A DNA stretch of 64,000 nt from Litoditis marina (GCA_964036275.1 OZ038433.1:10395048-10459047); one strand, 5' to 3'; shown: positions 1 to 11,480, counted from the stretch's first letter. Program-made: numbers and translations. The notes: a model not told the origin generated them from the letters alone.

Positions 1-83
1 AATGTCGAGCTAGGCGAAAATCGAGTTTATGAGTTCTGGAGAATTCAGGTTTTCTGAGTCGATTTTCGAGTTTGACTATATTA
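1..83. repeat. TCGAG-rich palindromic repeat (family G), edge copy
   Basis: Repeated TCGAG/CTCGA words (GTCGAGCTAGGCGAAAATCG, GATTTTCGAGTTTGACT) match two other copies in the window. This copy is cut by the window start. Confidence 0.5.
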
Positions 84-702
84 CCCCTAGTAAGTAAGTA
101 AGCACGCGGCTATCGCCAGAACGTGATAGTGGGAGTTGAAATTATGGAATTTTGATTGCGGAAACATGCAAATTGTTGCGTTTTGTTTTTTGTAAAACTC
201 ATTCTACTTTTGGGTAAATGTAAAACGTGTGTAACACTCGGTATAGTTTCCTTCCTGCCGACTCTCCCACAAGAAACATAATCGAAAAAACTGAGAAATT
301 TTGAATTAGATTATCGTTCACTGTTACAAACAGTGTTCGAGAATATCGCAGATTTTAGACAAGTTTAAGTTTACTCTGAAAAACTATGCAAATTTAACCG
401 TTTCAGGAACATACATGATATTCTGATATTGGCTGATGCTCACTTTTGCCCGATCCCGATAGTGCCATGATCACTTTTGGGTTAAATGTTGAAGATTCTA
501 GGCAAAATTACTATCATTTTGTGTTTTCGGGCCTGCTCACTTTTTTCGCCCCGATTCGGAACTATTTCACTTATGTTCAGGAAGCAACCCGCGTCGCGGT
601 CAACTATCTGTCTGGGGTGATGAAGATTCTAGCCGAAACAACAGGCAGGTTCCATTTATTCATTTATTTATTTGATACGCACGGGGCGCGCTAAATGAAA
701 AA

Positions 703-892
703 AAAGGTATCAGGAATAAGTCATTCAAAAATGAAAGTCATTAAAGTAAATGTCATTCAAAAGTAAAAAGTCATTAATTCACTTTTAGTCAGGCTTTGAA
801 AAATACGAAAATTTTCGAAAACTATATTTCTGATTCTCAACTGTTTCTGTACATAATGACTTTTATTTTGAATGACTTATTCTGGTTGCCAA
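703..892. repeat. Palindromic repeat with CATTCAAAA termini (family M)
   Basis: GGTATCAGGAATAAGTCATT at the left pairs with AATGACTTATTCTGGTTGCC at the right. The inner arms repeat CATTCAAAA and TCATTAA words. A second copy lies at 60.4 kb. Confidence 0.65.
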
Positions 893-1074
893 AACAACAT
901 ACATGGAGAGACATACGTACAAGGTTGATGTTTGATCTACAAACTTATTGCGACAAATCAATATGGTCGCATGGAGAGCAATATTTTCTTGAAGTTACAA
1001 GCCTTACGGCGTAGAAGCTCATGAAACGTGAAACCAATCTCAGATTCGAGAGCTCAGACCCTCAGAAACATTGG

Positions 1075-1345
1075 CGCCACTTTGCTGTGGTGAGCAAGCT
1101 ACAAAAGCGATAGCACGCTGGTCAATGAGGGCGCAGACAGGCTGAGACAGTCTGCGTCTCCCTTACCTGCACACTCTCTCGCCGAGACCACTACAAAAGT
1201 GGCTTGCTAATTGGCGAGGAGTTGTCTGAGAATTCACAGACAGTTGGTCAGCCACATTTGTAGCGGCCTCAAGGGCACGAGAGAGAGAGAGTGCAGGTCA
1301 GAGAGACGCAGACCGTCTATTCGTAGCTTGCTAATAGTGAAAGAT
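1075..1345. repeat. GAGACGCAGA palindromic repeat (family H)
   Basis: Arms contain TCTGCGTCTC...CTGCACACTCTCTCG on the left and CGAGAGAG...GCAGGTCAGAGAGACGCAGA on the right, with TTGGCGCTAAT at the ends. The same words recur in at least six other places, whole or partial. Confidence 0.65.
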
Positions 1346-1790
1346 TGGCGCTAATCTTTCTGAGAAGAGTACATAACAATATTTGTATTTAAGATAAGGA
1401 ACAAGCGAGAAGAGCAATTGCACAATACACGCAACTGCATCGCAGGGCTTTCTTAGGACACCTGGTCAGTTTGTTCTTTGGTCTTTGGTCCTTGCTCGTT
1501 CAAAGAGCTTTTCAGCTACAAACACATAAAACGGTTCGAGCACTAAAGGCCAATACTACCCAAAAACACGGGAAACTTATTAAAAGATAAACAATAAATT
1601 GTACAAATCTAACATAGGATGGTTTGCAGCACTCGGTGGCCCCGTATCATAGACTCAGCAGAAGAGAGCTGATGGCTGGTGGTCGACCATCTCAGGTTAT
1701 TTACACCTTTTCTACAGTAATTAAATAGTCTGAATTAGGTCAAATAAGATGAGGTCAACTAGGATAAAGCTAATACATTAATGACTAAAT

Positions 1791-1861
1791 GAACTGAAAA
1801 ATGTATTGCAGTTTAAAGGACTGAAGCGTTGCGATTGGACCACATAGTCGTCCTTCTTTAA
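1791..1861. repeat. Family A palindromic MITE, right half
   Basis: Starts at AAAATGTATTGCAGTTTAAA and runs to TCCTTCTTTA, so only one arm of the family described at 3429-3549 is present. Confidence 0.6.
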
Positions 1862-2129
1862 TACACGAAATTGGCTACAGCTGGTTAGACAGAATATCAA
1901 AATGGGGATACTTTTTGGTCACTCCCAGGTGAAAAACAAACTTTTTGCTTCCAAGGTTTCCATTGCCGCGGTCGAATCTGGAACGATGCCAAATAAGGGG
2001 AAGAGGGCCATGGAACGTGCCCCTTTTCACGAACCAGATGGACGCGTACCAGCCGCCAAGGTTGGTCCACTCATGTCTCGCGACGATATCTCTGCGTCTC
2101 TCACTCTCTCGCTTGTTGTTTGGTCAGGT

Positions 2130-2190
2130 CAGCCAATCATGGTTGTCTGAGCTATTTTAGCCCCGCCCCCTCTAGTATATAAGGGGTATC
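2130..2190 (+). promoter_or_regulatory. CCAAT / GC box / TATA promoter-like block
   Basis: GCCAATCA at 2132, CCCCGCCCCC at 2161 and TATATAAG at 2176 fall in the order and spacing of a core promoter, pointing to the + strand. A CTCTCTCTCAG acceptor-like tract and an ATG follow at 2225-2263 but open no convincing reading frame. It could drive a non-coding RNA, serve the small gene at 5 kb or belong to a mobile element. Confidence 0.4.
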
Positions 2191-2844
2191 TCGGTCATTT
2201 GGTCACTCCCTCACAATCCTCACATTCTCTCTCTCTCAGTGTGATGTGCTAATAACTAACCATGGTATTGAACCTTTAGAAATGGAAGTGTTCGTGTCAA
2301 CTATGGAATAATTCACTTACGGAGTAAGAACTGAGCCATCATTGAAATGCTATCTTTGCTCCGTAGGACAACTCATATCCCAATGAAGTTGTCCGCATAG
2401 TCAGAAAAAGTTGAATATGCTTTGTTTCACCAGTCGATAACTTTATACAGTGATATTTCGAATATTTAAGGGTATTTATCTAACCAACAAACAGACTCAT
2501 GGATTAACTGTTCTATATAATTGTAGTAACCAATGTGAAAAATGAAATCACGAAGTTTAAACGATTCAAAATACCTACAAAATAGAAAAATTTGCTTGAA
2601 AATTCTACAATCCTACTGTAGAGGGCTATAGGTGCAAGAAACGGACTATAACTTGCGTCTGGTTTCCAGTTAGCGAGATCGTTGACCCCGTTGCCTTTCG
2701 GTATCAGCAGCTTCTGCGCGGCGGGAAATGTTCGACATCGCTTTCGCCGTTTGCCCTTTAACGAATCAGAACTACACGTGATGAATATGCATGCTCCGGT
2801 GAGTTCCATGTACCTCTGACAATTTCTCTCCGGTTAATAAGCTA

Positions 2845-3047
2845 TTTTTGTAGCGGCGTCGACGAGAGAGTGTGCAGATCAGAGAGACGCAGAAGTCGAC
2901 AATTTTATTGACCCTCATGATTGTTTCTACTCAGAACGATTGGCGTCAATGTTCTGCAAAGTTTTCTGCGAGCAAGCAGGTCAAGGAGATCAAGCACAGG
3001 CTAAGACACTCTGTGTCTCTCTGATCTGCACACTCTCTGTGGTTGGG
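2845..3047. repeat. GAGACGCAGA palindromic repeat (family H), second copy
   Basis: GAGAGAGTGTGCAGATCAGA near 2863 pairs with TCTGATCTGCACACTCTCTG near 3018. ACGATTGGCGTCAATGTTCT sits in the middle. Confidence 0.65.
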
Positions 3048-3179
3048 AATTGTATGAGTCCTTACAATTCTATTGACAGCGTTCCACAAAGTTTGAATCA
3101 TTGATTTTTTGAGAGAGCATAGAGTAGAACAGAACTGTTATGGCCAAACTGAGGTCAAATTTATATTTAGTGCACATCT

Positions 3180-3384
3180 TTCCTACTGAGACTCCTACAG
3201 TACACATTCCAATTGGCCAATGACTGTCTATGATTCAAATTTCATGTTTTCGAAAACTATTTAAAACACTCTTCGTAATAGGAGAATGAAATCGAGAAAA
3301 AAGTGATCTTTTCAGGTAACATTTACATAATTAAAATGCTGAAAAAGTTTTGTATGTTTAGGGTAGAAGTCTCAATAGGAAGAC
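3180..3384. repeat. Family J repeat with CTACTGAGACTCCTACAGTA ends
   Basis: TCCTACTGAGACTCCTACAG at the left and AGAAGTCTCAATAGGA at the right form inverted termini about 200 bases apart. Confidence 0.55.
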
Positions 3385-3428
3385 TATATCGCTCCCTAAT
3401 AATTGTATTTATGGCTGTTTAACGCTCC

Positions 3429-3549
3429 TTAAAGAAGGATTATGTGGTCCAATCGCGACGCTTCAGTCCTTTAAACGGCAATACATTTTTCAATTGCAGT
3501 TTAAAGGACCGTTGACACGGGATTGGTCCACATAATCGTCCTGCTTTAA
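3429..3549. mobile_element. Family A palindromic MITE (about 124 bp), full copy
   Basis: Type copy of the commonest repeat here. Ends are TTAAAGAAGGA and CCTGCTTTAA, both containing TTAA. Arms run AGGACGATTATGTGGTCCAA, a CAGTCCTTTAAACTGCAAT core and its inverse. Almost the whole length can fold as one hairpin. It has no coding capacity. TTAA at both ends would suit a piggyBac-like target choice, or a TA-targeting element; neither is proven. Confidence 0.8.
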
Positions 3550-3925
3550 TGTGAGTGTTTGAGGTATACGCCGCTGGCATCATGCGAAAACAGTTCGTGA
3601 ACCGACTACTCGCAAAGGCAGAAATCGATATCATCTTGGAACAGTTTTCTGGTTGGTGCTAACATAATTTGGAGCTACTTTGGTGAAAACTCCGCTGATT
3701 CACCCGTTTTTTCTTACAATGAAGAGTGTTAACAACCCTAATTCTCACAAAAGTAGCACATAACTGATTAAAACCTAATCTCTCACTCTGTTTTGTAGTT
3801 TGGATACCCTGTGAAACATCTGATTTACAATCGATTGCTGTGTACAACAAGGTCTCATCACGTATGCTGCTCACCGTACTCTTTCAGATTTTCAGATAAT
3901 TGTTATCACGAAATCATGATATTCT

Positions 3926-4094
3926 CATACCCCAGTAAAGTTGTCCAAGTCGGCAGGAAAAATTGAATAACGGGCATTTTTTTCGCCGAAAACATGAAAT
4001 TTGTTCATTTTTGATGCAAAATCATCAATTTTCACGTGTTTCAATCCAAAAATGGACTACGTTTCGTGGAATAGTCGTACTTTACTGGCGTATG
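3926..4094. mobile_element. Family B palindromic MITE (about 170 bp)
   Basis: Type description: ends CATACACCAGTAAGGTC and its inverse GACCTTACTGGTGTATG, then AGTAGTCCGTTTTTCGAA arms around an ACACGTGAAAATTTATGATT core. This copy reads CATACCCCAGTAAAGTTGTC to TTTACTGGCGTATG. It has no coding capacity. Confidence 0.75.
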
Positions 4095-4329
4095 ATGGTT
4101 TATTGCTAAAGTGCAAACGATGAGTATCCTACACTGCACCGATGGTTGAAGCCTCCCGCGGGGGTTAGAGCCCGATAACTATATTCCATCTATCATTGTT
4201 AGTTGTTACGGTATGGACGGAGTGTTTCTAACGCGGGGAGAAGGTTTTTGTTTTGTTTCAGAAAACTATTAAATGTCTCATTTTGAATGTTGTTAATTGA
4301 TCGTCCTCCTCTACGAGTCGGACTCCTAA

Positions 4330-4453
4330 TTAAAGTAGGACTATTATGTGGACCACTCCCGTGGCATCGGTCCTTTAAACTGCAATTGAAAAATGTATTG
4401 CAGTTTAAAGGACTGAAGCGTTGCGATTGGTCCACCTAATCGTCCTTCTTTAA
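4330..4453. mobile_element. Family A palindromic MITE, full copy
   Basis: Left end TTAAAGTAGGACTATTATGT, right end TCGTCCTTCTTTAA. It is in the reverse orientation of the 3.4-kb copy. Confidence 0.8.
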
Positions 4454-4734
4454 ATACAATTACTGTGTTAAACGACAGTTAGGATGGAATCGCTTCAAAT
4501 ATGTAGAAAACGAATACGAAAAGGGTTGAGTTTGAGCGCGGCGGGACCGAGATGCGGTCCGCCGAAAGCAGTCCTTTAACACAGTAATTGAATAAATTAT
4601 AGAATCCATCTCGTCAAGTTGGGGCTATACGATTAGGCTGGATGGTGTGCCGGACGCGATGTTCTACGTCTCATACACATTGACTTCCACGTAAGTATCG
4701 ATTATATCAGATATCACTTCATCTGATCATCTCA

Positions 4735-4855
4735 AAGGGTTGGCGAACTACAAAAGCGAAAGAGCGTGAAGGTCAATAATGAGGCCGGAGACATCTGCGT
4801 CTCTCTGACCTGCACAGTCTCTCGTCGAGGTGGCTACAACATTGTCTGATAGTTG
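4735..4855. repeat. GAGACGCAGA repeat (family H), half copy
   Basis: Only the ACATCTGCGTCTCTCTGACC / CTGCACAGTCTCTCG half is present, ahead of the small gene at 5.0 kb. Confidence 0.5.
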
Positions 4856-4995
4856 GCTGCGAATTGTCTGAGCTTCATGGATATAACGAGAGTAACTTCA
4901 TTTCGTTCAGGGATTGTTCGTGGCGCGTGGAAGATGGAATTGTTCAGTTCATTCTGGGACGATTGTCCAGTAGGAATCCTTCCTTCATTCCGTCC

Positions 4996-7636
4996 ATGGC
5001 CGGAAGTGCTGTTTACACTAATCAGGTGAGTTCAAACTACAATAAAGTGGGCGTTTCAGCCTGAAAATTCACGAAACGGGCTTCCTTTTCACTAATGTTG
5101 GGAACGTTTGCGGTTTGGTTATTGCGAAATTATCAGTTTGCACGTATTCCTTCATTCGAAAACCGGAGACATTTCCGTAGAATAGTCACACCTTAGTGGT
5201 GTGTGGTTCCAGTCTTCCACGAAAGAATGGAAGTGAGATAGGGGTACGGTATATTTCGTGACTCCATACCCTAGTAATCATACATCAGCAAGGTTGTCCG
5301 AATAGTCAGAAAACTTCGAAAAACGGACTACTTTTTAGTCGAAAGGATGAAAATCGGTCTACTTTTGATGGAAAGTTCTGAATTTTCACGTCTTTTGACT
5401 TGAAAACGGACTACTTTATGTCGCTTAGTTAGACCTTACTGGCGTATGCTAGTAATTCTAATAATTCCTAAAAACGGATTCTTAAGTAAGCATTTGTCAG
5501 AATTTCTTAGTTTTAATGCAAAAGGGGTAGTGGTTGAACGTGTTTTGAGGAGTAAGAACTAACAGGTGCGTGCCCAAGTTTACGCTCGTACTCAACTTTC
5601 TTCTTCGAACTTCGAACTGTATAGGTATTAGTTTGGAAGAGATGACCAATGAGACACATCCAACAATTTAGGTTTCGAGCATGTGAACCGATTATGCGCT
5701 TAGGAGATGGGTTTATTGCCAGCCATGAACTAAGGGCTTGGCGAAGTTGTGTGGGTAAACTGGTACAGTGCGGAGTCTAGAATAGTTTACACGTTCACGT
5801 TTCATTTTTACACAAAATACAATATTTTCGTTAATTTCAGAGGTCGGCCGACCACCTGGCTACCTATGTAGCCGTGGCTCTCAAGTATGTTCGTGCTCAG
5901 CAAGGTGGGTATAGTCCTTTCTATTCTTACTGAGACCCCTATCTCAGAACAAGTGTCGTTGCAAATCGGTAAATTACTGTTTATACAGCGTGGCTGTCAT
6001 AGATATTGATTTTTTTCCTCTTGTCGTTCGACTCTCCGGCGCCCGCATTGTCTCCAGATTTATTGCAATGCAGTTTCGACCAAACGGGATAGTATGAATA
6101 CAGTAACGTGAACGTTTTCGGAAAATTAGACATGTTCGCATTCGCTTCTGACACCCATTAGTTCGAAAATGTGTCTATAAAGTTGAAGTCTGTGATACGG
6201 AACAGTCATTGGATTGTTCAACTATGTACTGTAGGAGTGGGGTCTTTAAAGAACTATAGTGCATGTCTGGGCTGCCAGCAACTAGTTTCCACTGTGAGTC
6301 TTCGTATTTCTTTGTAAAAATGTTTGCAGAAATTACAATTTCACTCGTTTTCTACAGTTCTTTCTTCAAACGGACATGTAACGGATGAGGAGCAAATCGC
6401 GGAGAATCTGAATGATTGTCTCACGAAATACTGGAGAGTCAATCTGACGGCACTTTCTGCACATCTGGTGAGAATATAGTTCACACCATTCCTACTGAGA
6501 CTCCTACAGTAACCTTACAAACTTTCCGAAGGCTGTTGTGAAGCTGAAAAAGAAGTTTATGGAAAATGCTCCCGTATATTTACTCTACCTGAGAAGGAGA
6601 ATGAGGTACAGAAATCCTCAACTTCTCCGATCAGTAAGTTTCGCAAAACGGCTTGGAAGTTTCGAAATCCTACTGTAGGAGTCTCAGTAGGAATGGAAAA
6701 GACTATACCAAGCCGAAGGCTTATTGTAGTTTGATCTCAATTTGCGCCCTGATTCATGAATTTCGACCGAAAAGAAATGGGATCAACCTACATACGGGAT
6801 AAGGCAACATACACCGGTACAACTACCTATGTAATCTTTGTAGGAAGGCGGTTTACACATGCAACCAGGTTGCATGCAACCAAAATGCAACCGGGTTGCA
6901 TGTGTTAAGAAAATTCGGTTGCTTTCCAAATGCAACCGGGTTGCTTTTGGTTGCTTTTCAAATGCAACCAAACACTCAATTTTTGGACATTTTCCGGTTT
7001 TTAATGCGATTTGGTTGCATTTGGTTGCATTTGAAAAGCAACCGAAAGCAACCCGGTTGCATTTGTAAAGCAACCAAACTGTTTTTACACATGCAACCTG
7101 GTTGCATTTTGGTTGCATGCAACCCGGTTGCATGTGTAATTGGCCTTGTAGGAAAGGATCGAATATGATTTGTAGTCTGATCTGTCAAATACTAACACAT
7201 CAGAATGTTTGAATCGGGACGAAAGTCAATAGGAATCAATCTACAAACAGCGTAGAACAGAACACAAGCACCGATCAGGTGTGTGCAGGGGTGACCAAAA
7301 CCTTGACCGACCCTACCGCCGGTACGACCCCTTCTCCTGAAAAATAGAAATTCACCGAAAAATGAGAAATTATTCTTCACAGTTGCGAGAATTTCCTCTA
7401 AATTGGCAAAAGTCATCATAATTTCGGAAATTTTTGGCCCCGGTGGGGCCTTTACGACCCCCCCCCCCCCTTCTGAAAATGTTGCACGCGTGCAACTTGT
7501 GTACCTCTGGGTGTGTGCTTTGCTGAGCGACTGCCATAAAGGTATTGTTATTTCAGGGATTTGTACGTTTTGTATCGTTTTCGTTCAGGCGTCTTCTCTG
7601 CGTGACAACTCGGTTGTTCCTCTCCCGTCTGAATAG
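4996..7636 (+). CDS. Small unrecognised gene, 4-5 exons
   Basis: I do not recognise this protein. The model is five exons: 4996-5025, 5841-5904, 6358-6467, 6532-6633 and 7589-7636, giving 117 aa with an N-terminus MAGSAVYTNQ and a C-terminus ending VVPLPSE. Exons 2 and 3 are the best supported: both follow TTTCAG or CTACAG acceptors, end at GTGGGT/GTGAGA donors and join in phase. They encode a probably helical, charged segment (LATYVAVALKYVRAQQ, then DEEQIAENLNDCL). Exon 4 is doubtful: its acceptor is the weak CCGAAG and it lies between inverted copies of a dispersed repeat. It is 102 bases, so skipping it keeps the frame and leaves 83 aa. Possible spliced-leader acceptors lie upstream at 4910 and 4969. 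There is no signal peptide or convincing membrane segment. Transcript evidence would be needed to settle the exon set. Confidence 0.45.
5279..5448. mobile_element. Family B palindromic MITE, small-gene intron 1
   Basis: CATACATCAGCAAGGTTGTC to CCTTACTGGCGTATG, complete. Confidence 0.75.
5940..6110. repeat. Family I repeat, small-gene intron 2
   Basis: TCTCAGAACAAGTGTCGTTG to CAGTTTCGACCAAACGGG, about 165 bases. A close second copy lies at 36.96 kb. Confidence 0.65.
6487..6694. repeat. Family J repeat enclosing a doubtful exon
   Basis: ATTCCTACTGAGACTCCTAC at 6488 and GTAGGAGTCTCAGTAGGAAT at 6675 are exact inverses. The putative exon 4 of the small gene (6532-6633) lies wholly inside. Single ends also occur near 13695, 27466 and 29584. 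Confidence 0.7.
6848..7144. mobile_element. Family E palindromic MITE (GCAACC/GGTTGC)
   Basis: GGCGGTTTACACATGCAACC to GGTTGCATGTGTAATTGGCC. The interior is almost wholly GCAACC and GGTTGC words in inverted order around AAATTGAGTGTTTGG-type sequence. It produces long but spurious open frames on both strands. Confidence 0.8.
7275..7515. repeat. Family F repeat with C-run and GCACGCGTGC
   Basis: Runs from GTGACCAAAACCTTGACC through a 13-C run to TTGCACGCGTGCAACTTGTG. Related sequence recurs at 12.1 and 39.8 kb. Confidence 0.55.
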
Positions 7637-8291
7637 GAAAGGAAGCAGTTCCAATTAACAATCGTCTTCACATACCACTAAGGTCTGACCATAATCTTAC
7701 GAGGAGAAGTTCGTTGTTCATTACAGATTCGTTATCCCTTTTCCAATTCTTGAAAAGTTTTTTTTAGTTTTCTTACTACTCGTGCGACTTAGTTGTATGT
7801 GAATTTGTCACGTATTTCCTGCAACTATTCGTGAAGTTCACATGTTCTTACTTGTATGTTTCATAGGCATGGTAATGTTTCGTTCACTATTTTCAAAATT
7901 CTCTACATTCACAGTCACTTTTCTCTGCCGGTATTAGTTTTTCACTCTCCATAGCAGTTTTCAGTGTATCTCTTGTTTACGCGTATGATTGAGCCTATAA
8001 TTGTTTGGCGTTTCTCATTTTGCCGCCCAGCATTCACATTTTTCAATGTTACACATTGTCATGTTGTATAATAATCTATTTCCACGGCTTTTCACGTTCT
8101 AGGTTTCTATTAGTTTTCTCAAAGTTTATATCGTAATATCCAGCCTGCCGGATTTTTACATAGTTATATATAGAATTTTAATGCTGTACAATCGTATAGA
8201 TCCGTTGAATCTCTGCTTTCTCCTCCTTATCGCTCTTCATAGTTGTTGGCTAGGGTTGACCTGAGATTTGTTTTGTTGATTTGCTCTTTTG

Positions 8292-8297
8292 AATAAA
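8292..8297 (+). terminator. AATAAA poly(A) signal candidate for the small gene
   Basis: An AATAAA hexamer lies about 650 bases after the stop codon at 7636. The stretch between, 7637-8290, is T-rich, contains no ORF of note and reads like a long 3' UTR. Confidence 0.35.
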
Positions 8298-8642
8298 TTT
8301 AAATGATTCTACGAATTTCATTTTGATGTCAAGTCAAGATCCGAACCTGAATCTGAAAAATCTCGGCCTGACTAAACTATCGACAAGAATTGACTCATTG
8401 AATACAGTTAACAGTTAGTCAAATAGCATTCCAAAATGTGTGTTTTCCATTCAAAACTTACTTAATCCAAAAAAATCGGCCAAATCCATAAATTAACTGA
8501 TATTTTTATAATCAAATGATCATTTTGAGGAAATTCATATCAAGCCGAAGACTTGTCAGATTGGAACAAGCAAAACATTCCGATTTGTTCGATCCATTTT
8601 GTTCTTTCCATCACTATTCTAACGATACTAAGGCATTCATTT

Positions 8643-8735
8643 CGACCGTCCGCGGGCCAAAACTCTGACCGTCCGCGGGCCAAGCCAGCACCGTCCCGAA
8701 CCCTATCTATTCGCCGCCCGCGGACGGTCAAAAAA
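8643..8735. repeat. CCGCGG-rich inverted repeat (family O)
   Basis: GACCGTCCGCGGGCCAA occurs twice and is answered by CCCGCGGACGGTC, in otherwise AT-rich DNA. Confidence 0.65.
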
Positions 8736-9109
8736 CGTGTGGCGGGAATTCAAACGAGGGGTTAAAGCAGAACAGATATTGAATATATTATTGATTACTT
8801 ATCAATTATAGCAAATTTAACCTCATTTCTTACTATCAAATAGAACATTGAACACATATATATTTATTTTTAACACAATCATCTGATAAACAAAAAAGGT
8901 GAAATATTTCGCTCGAAAGCACTTCCTCAATTGATATTCTTGTTCCATTCGGCTCCGCTGGGCATTCCTTTACTGAAAATGATTGTTTTATACTTTTATT
9001 TCAAACCAAAACAACTAAGTTACGTCAACAATTAATAGTCTACATTGAAAAAACCAGTTTTTTACTATAAACCTACGATAATAAACCATTTTTTCAGTCT
9101 ATTAACTTA

Positions 9110-9345
9110 GAAGTGCATTCTCTCTTGCTCTTTCTCTCTCTTTCCCCCTTTCTCTTCCTCTTACACATGTGTCTACTATCGCCCAGTCTCTCTCTTTCTC
9201 TCTCTGCCCCTCTCTCCTCCTCTTAAACACATATACTATCACTCTCTTTGTTTCTCTCTCACTATCGCCCAGTCTCTCTCTTTCTATCTCTGCCCCTTTC
9301 TCCTCCCCTTAAACACATATACTATCACTCTCTTTCATAGACATT
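9110..9345. repeat. CT-rich low-complexity tract with 100-base repeats
   Basis: CTCTCTCTTTCTCTCTC stretches are separated by repeated phrases such as CACTATCGCCCAGTCTCTC and AACACATATACTATCACTCT, which occur two or three times each. No coding signal. Confidence 0.7.
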
Positions 9346-9349
9346 GTTC

Positions 9350-9500
9350 CAGGAGAAGCGCCCGAGAGCAGCGGTACTAGCGCACCATAACAGCCGGATA
9401 ATCACTGTGACACTGCGCTTCTCCGGCTGTTCTCTGGCGCTAGTACCGATATTTGGGGGCGCTAGTACCGCTATTGAGGCGCGCAAGTACCGCATTTTGT
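9350..9500. repeat. GGCGCTAGTACCG repeat cluster (family K)
   Basis: GCGCTAGTACCG or its inverse CGGTACTAGCGC appears four times, with AGGAGAAGCGC and GCGCTTCTCC as inverted outer words. A related cluster is at 10.84 kb, so the pair may bracket one element of about 1.6 kb. Confidence 0.6.
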
Positions 9501-10831
9501 TTACCATTCCCTGTTCCTCTCAATTTTTCACTTTTAGTAAACAGTTTAACAACAAAATATTTCATAATTTTCATATCAGCATAATGAACATAGTCAAAAT
9601 CACATAATTTTGATCAGAAATGTCGAAGATTACAACGATTACAATATTCTAGATAAAATAGAGATTCGTTGAATCTTTATGAATATCAGAAAGATCATAA
9701 GAACTAGAAGAAGTCGAAAAGAGACGAAATGGGCACATTTGTAGCGTAATTCAGAAAATCTCCGAAAACAATAATGCAAAGTTTAAGAATCTTTTGAAAC
9801 CTAAAACACCGAACATTTTTCTATTTTGCATAGCTGAATCTTCACTCTACTCTCTACCCCGGTGTTTTAGGTTGCAACATTTTGCACAGAAAGACCAGAA
9901 GTTCTATCTTCGCAGTAAGAAAATAAAGATTTTTTGAACACAGTTACTGATGTCACCCCCAGTCTTTCCGTCTATCCTTGAAAATGACTAGCAAGTGTTA
10001 ACACAACTCTAAAAGAATAGTTCGATGTAGTGTTACATGTCGAATACCTGGTGCACTAGTATTTCGGAATGAGTGGAACAACTCCAGCAGTCTCCTTATG
10101 CCAACAGTATTCCTTTCTAGCTCGTTTCTCTTCTAGCTCGAGATGGAATCATCTATAAAAAATCTGTTTTAGAACTACTGATGGTTTGGGCTGGGGATCA
10201 AACTACAACGCAGAGGGGGTGTCAAAATACAAATTTGCCCTTTCAACCGGGTGCTATTTTTTATCTACGTAGTTTGAGTTATTTTTAATGTTTACAGAAT
10301 TTCAGTAGGAAGTGAATTTTGCCTAATTTGTCAGAATACGTGCGAAAGTTCTTGTTGTACCAATGAAAATTTAACGACATACCTCGAAGCTGACCTCAGA
10401 CCAGATCAGATTTCTGTCGATCATCATGAATACTGATCTGAAACATATATTTACACAGGATACTTTATATTAACATGTCCATACACTGGTGTACAACATA
10501 ACAACAGTATTCAAAAAATGTTATTGATATGGAAGTAAGCAAGTAAGGGATCAACTGTCCCCAATAATCAACCGAATCAACTACCAGTTAGAAAAACTAT
10601 GATGTTGCTTTCAACATAAAAGTACAAATTTGTAAACTAAATTAGACCCACTTTACCTTAAATCGAGAGCATGATTACAACATTTTAAACTAATGTATGA
10701 GTTTGAATTAAAGTTCGGAGTAAACAGTTGAAAAACAAGAGAAAACGAGTAAAAACACCCGACTGACGAGCGGTTGCGCAGGCGAGAAGTGAAGGGCGGT
10801 TTGAAAACATTCATCAATCAATCAATAACAT

Positions 10832-10978
10832 ATCCGGCGGTAGTACCGCCGGCAGAGCCCCCTGCCCAAAAGGGCCATTCACCGGCGCTAGTACTGCTGT
10901 TCTGCTGCGCTAGTACCGTTGTTGTCGCGCGCTAGTCGCAATTTTGGTTATTCTCTGGCGCTTCTCCCGGTAGAATGT
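10832..10978. repeat. GGCGCTAGTACCG repeat cluster (family K), second cluster
   Basis: GGCGGTAGTACCGCC, GGCGCTAGTACTGC, GCGCTAGTACCG and TGGCGCTTCTCCCGG in the same order as the 9.35-kb cluster. The 1.3 kb between them (9500-10830) is AT-rich and shows no gene. Confidence 0.6.
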
Positions 10979-11432
10979 CTGAGTTTGCTTATCTCTGACT
11001 CTCTTTCTGTTCATCTCTCTCTCTCTCTCTTCCTCTTCTCCCCTCTCACATACTTCTCTCGCTCTCTCTCTCTCCCATGTAAGTCTCCCTTTCCTATCTC
11101 GCTGTGTCCTTCTTTCCGTCCTCCTACCTTCTTCATTAGTTTTTTTAGTTTGTTCTCCATCTCCCTCCCAGTTTCCCTTTTTTGTATGCATTCTCGAAAC
11201 ACGCCATTTAGAGAGAAATGAAAGAGGAAGGCAAAGGAGAGAGAGAGAGAAAGAAAGAAAAAAGAGATTGAGGAGGGTACTGTGCAAGTAGATAGGGTAG
11301 CGGGGAAAGTGACAAGCCGACAGAGAAAGTAATGAAGTGGTGATAGAGAAATAGAAAACATTTGGGAGAGAGGGATAATAAGATTATGTAAGATAGTAAG
11401 AAGAGGAGGACATAAACACAGAGAGAGAGAGA

Positions 11433-11480
<48 letters not shown>

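Noticed and set aside
6783..7168. Cysteine-rich frames of 70-116 codons repeating QPGCMQP or GCFSNAT
   Set aside because: They arise from the GCAACC/GGTTGC palindrome, which keeps several frames open on both strands; the same frames appear at the second copy near 33.2 kb.
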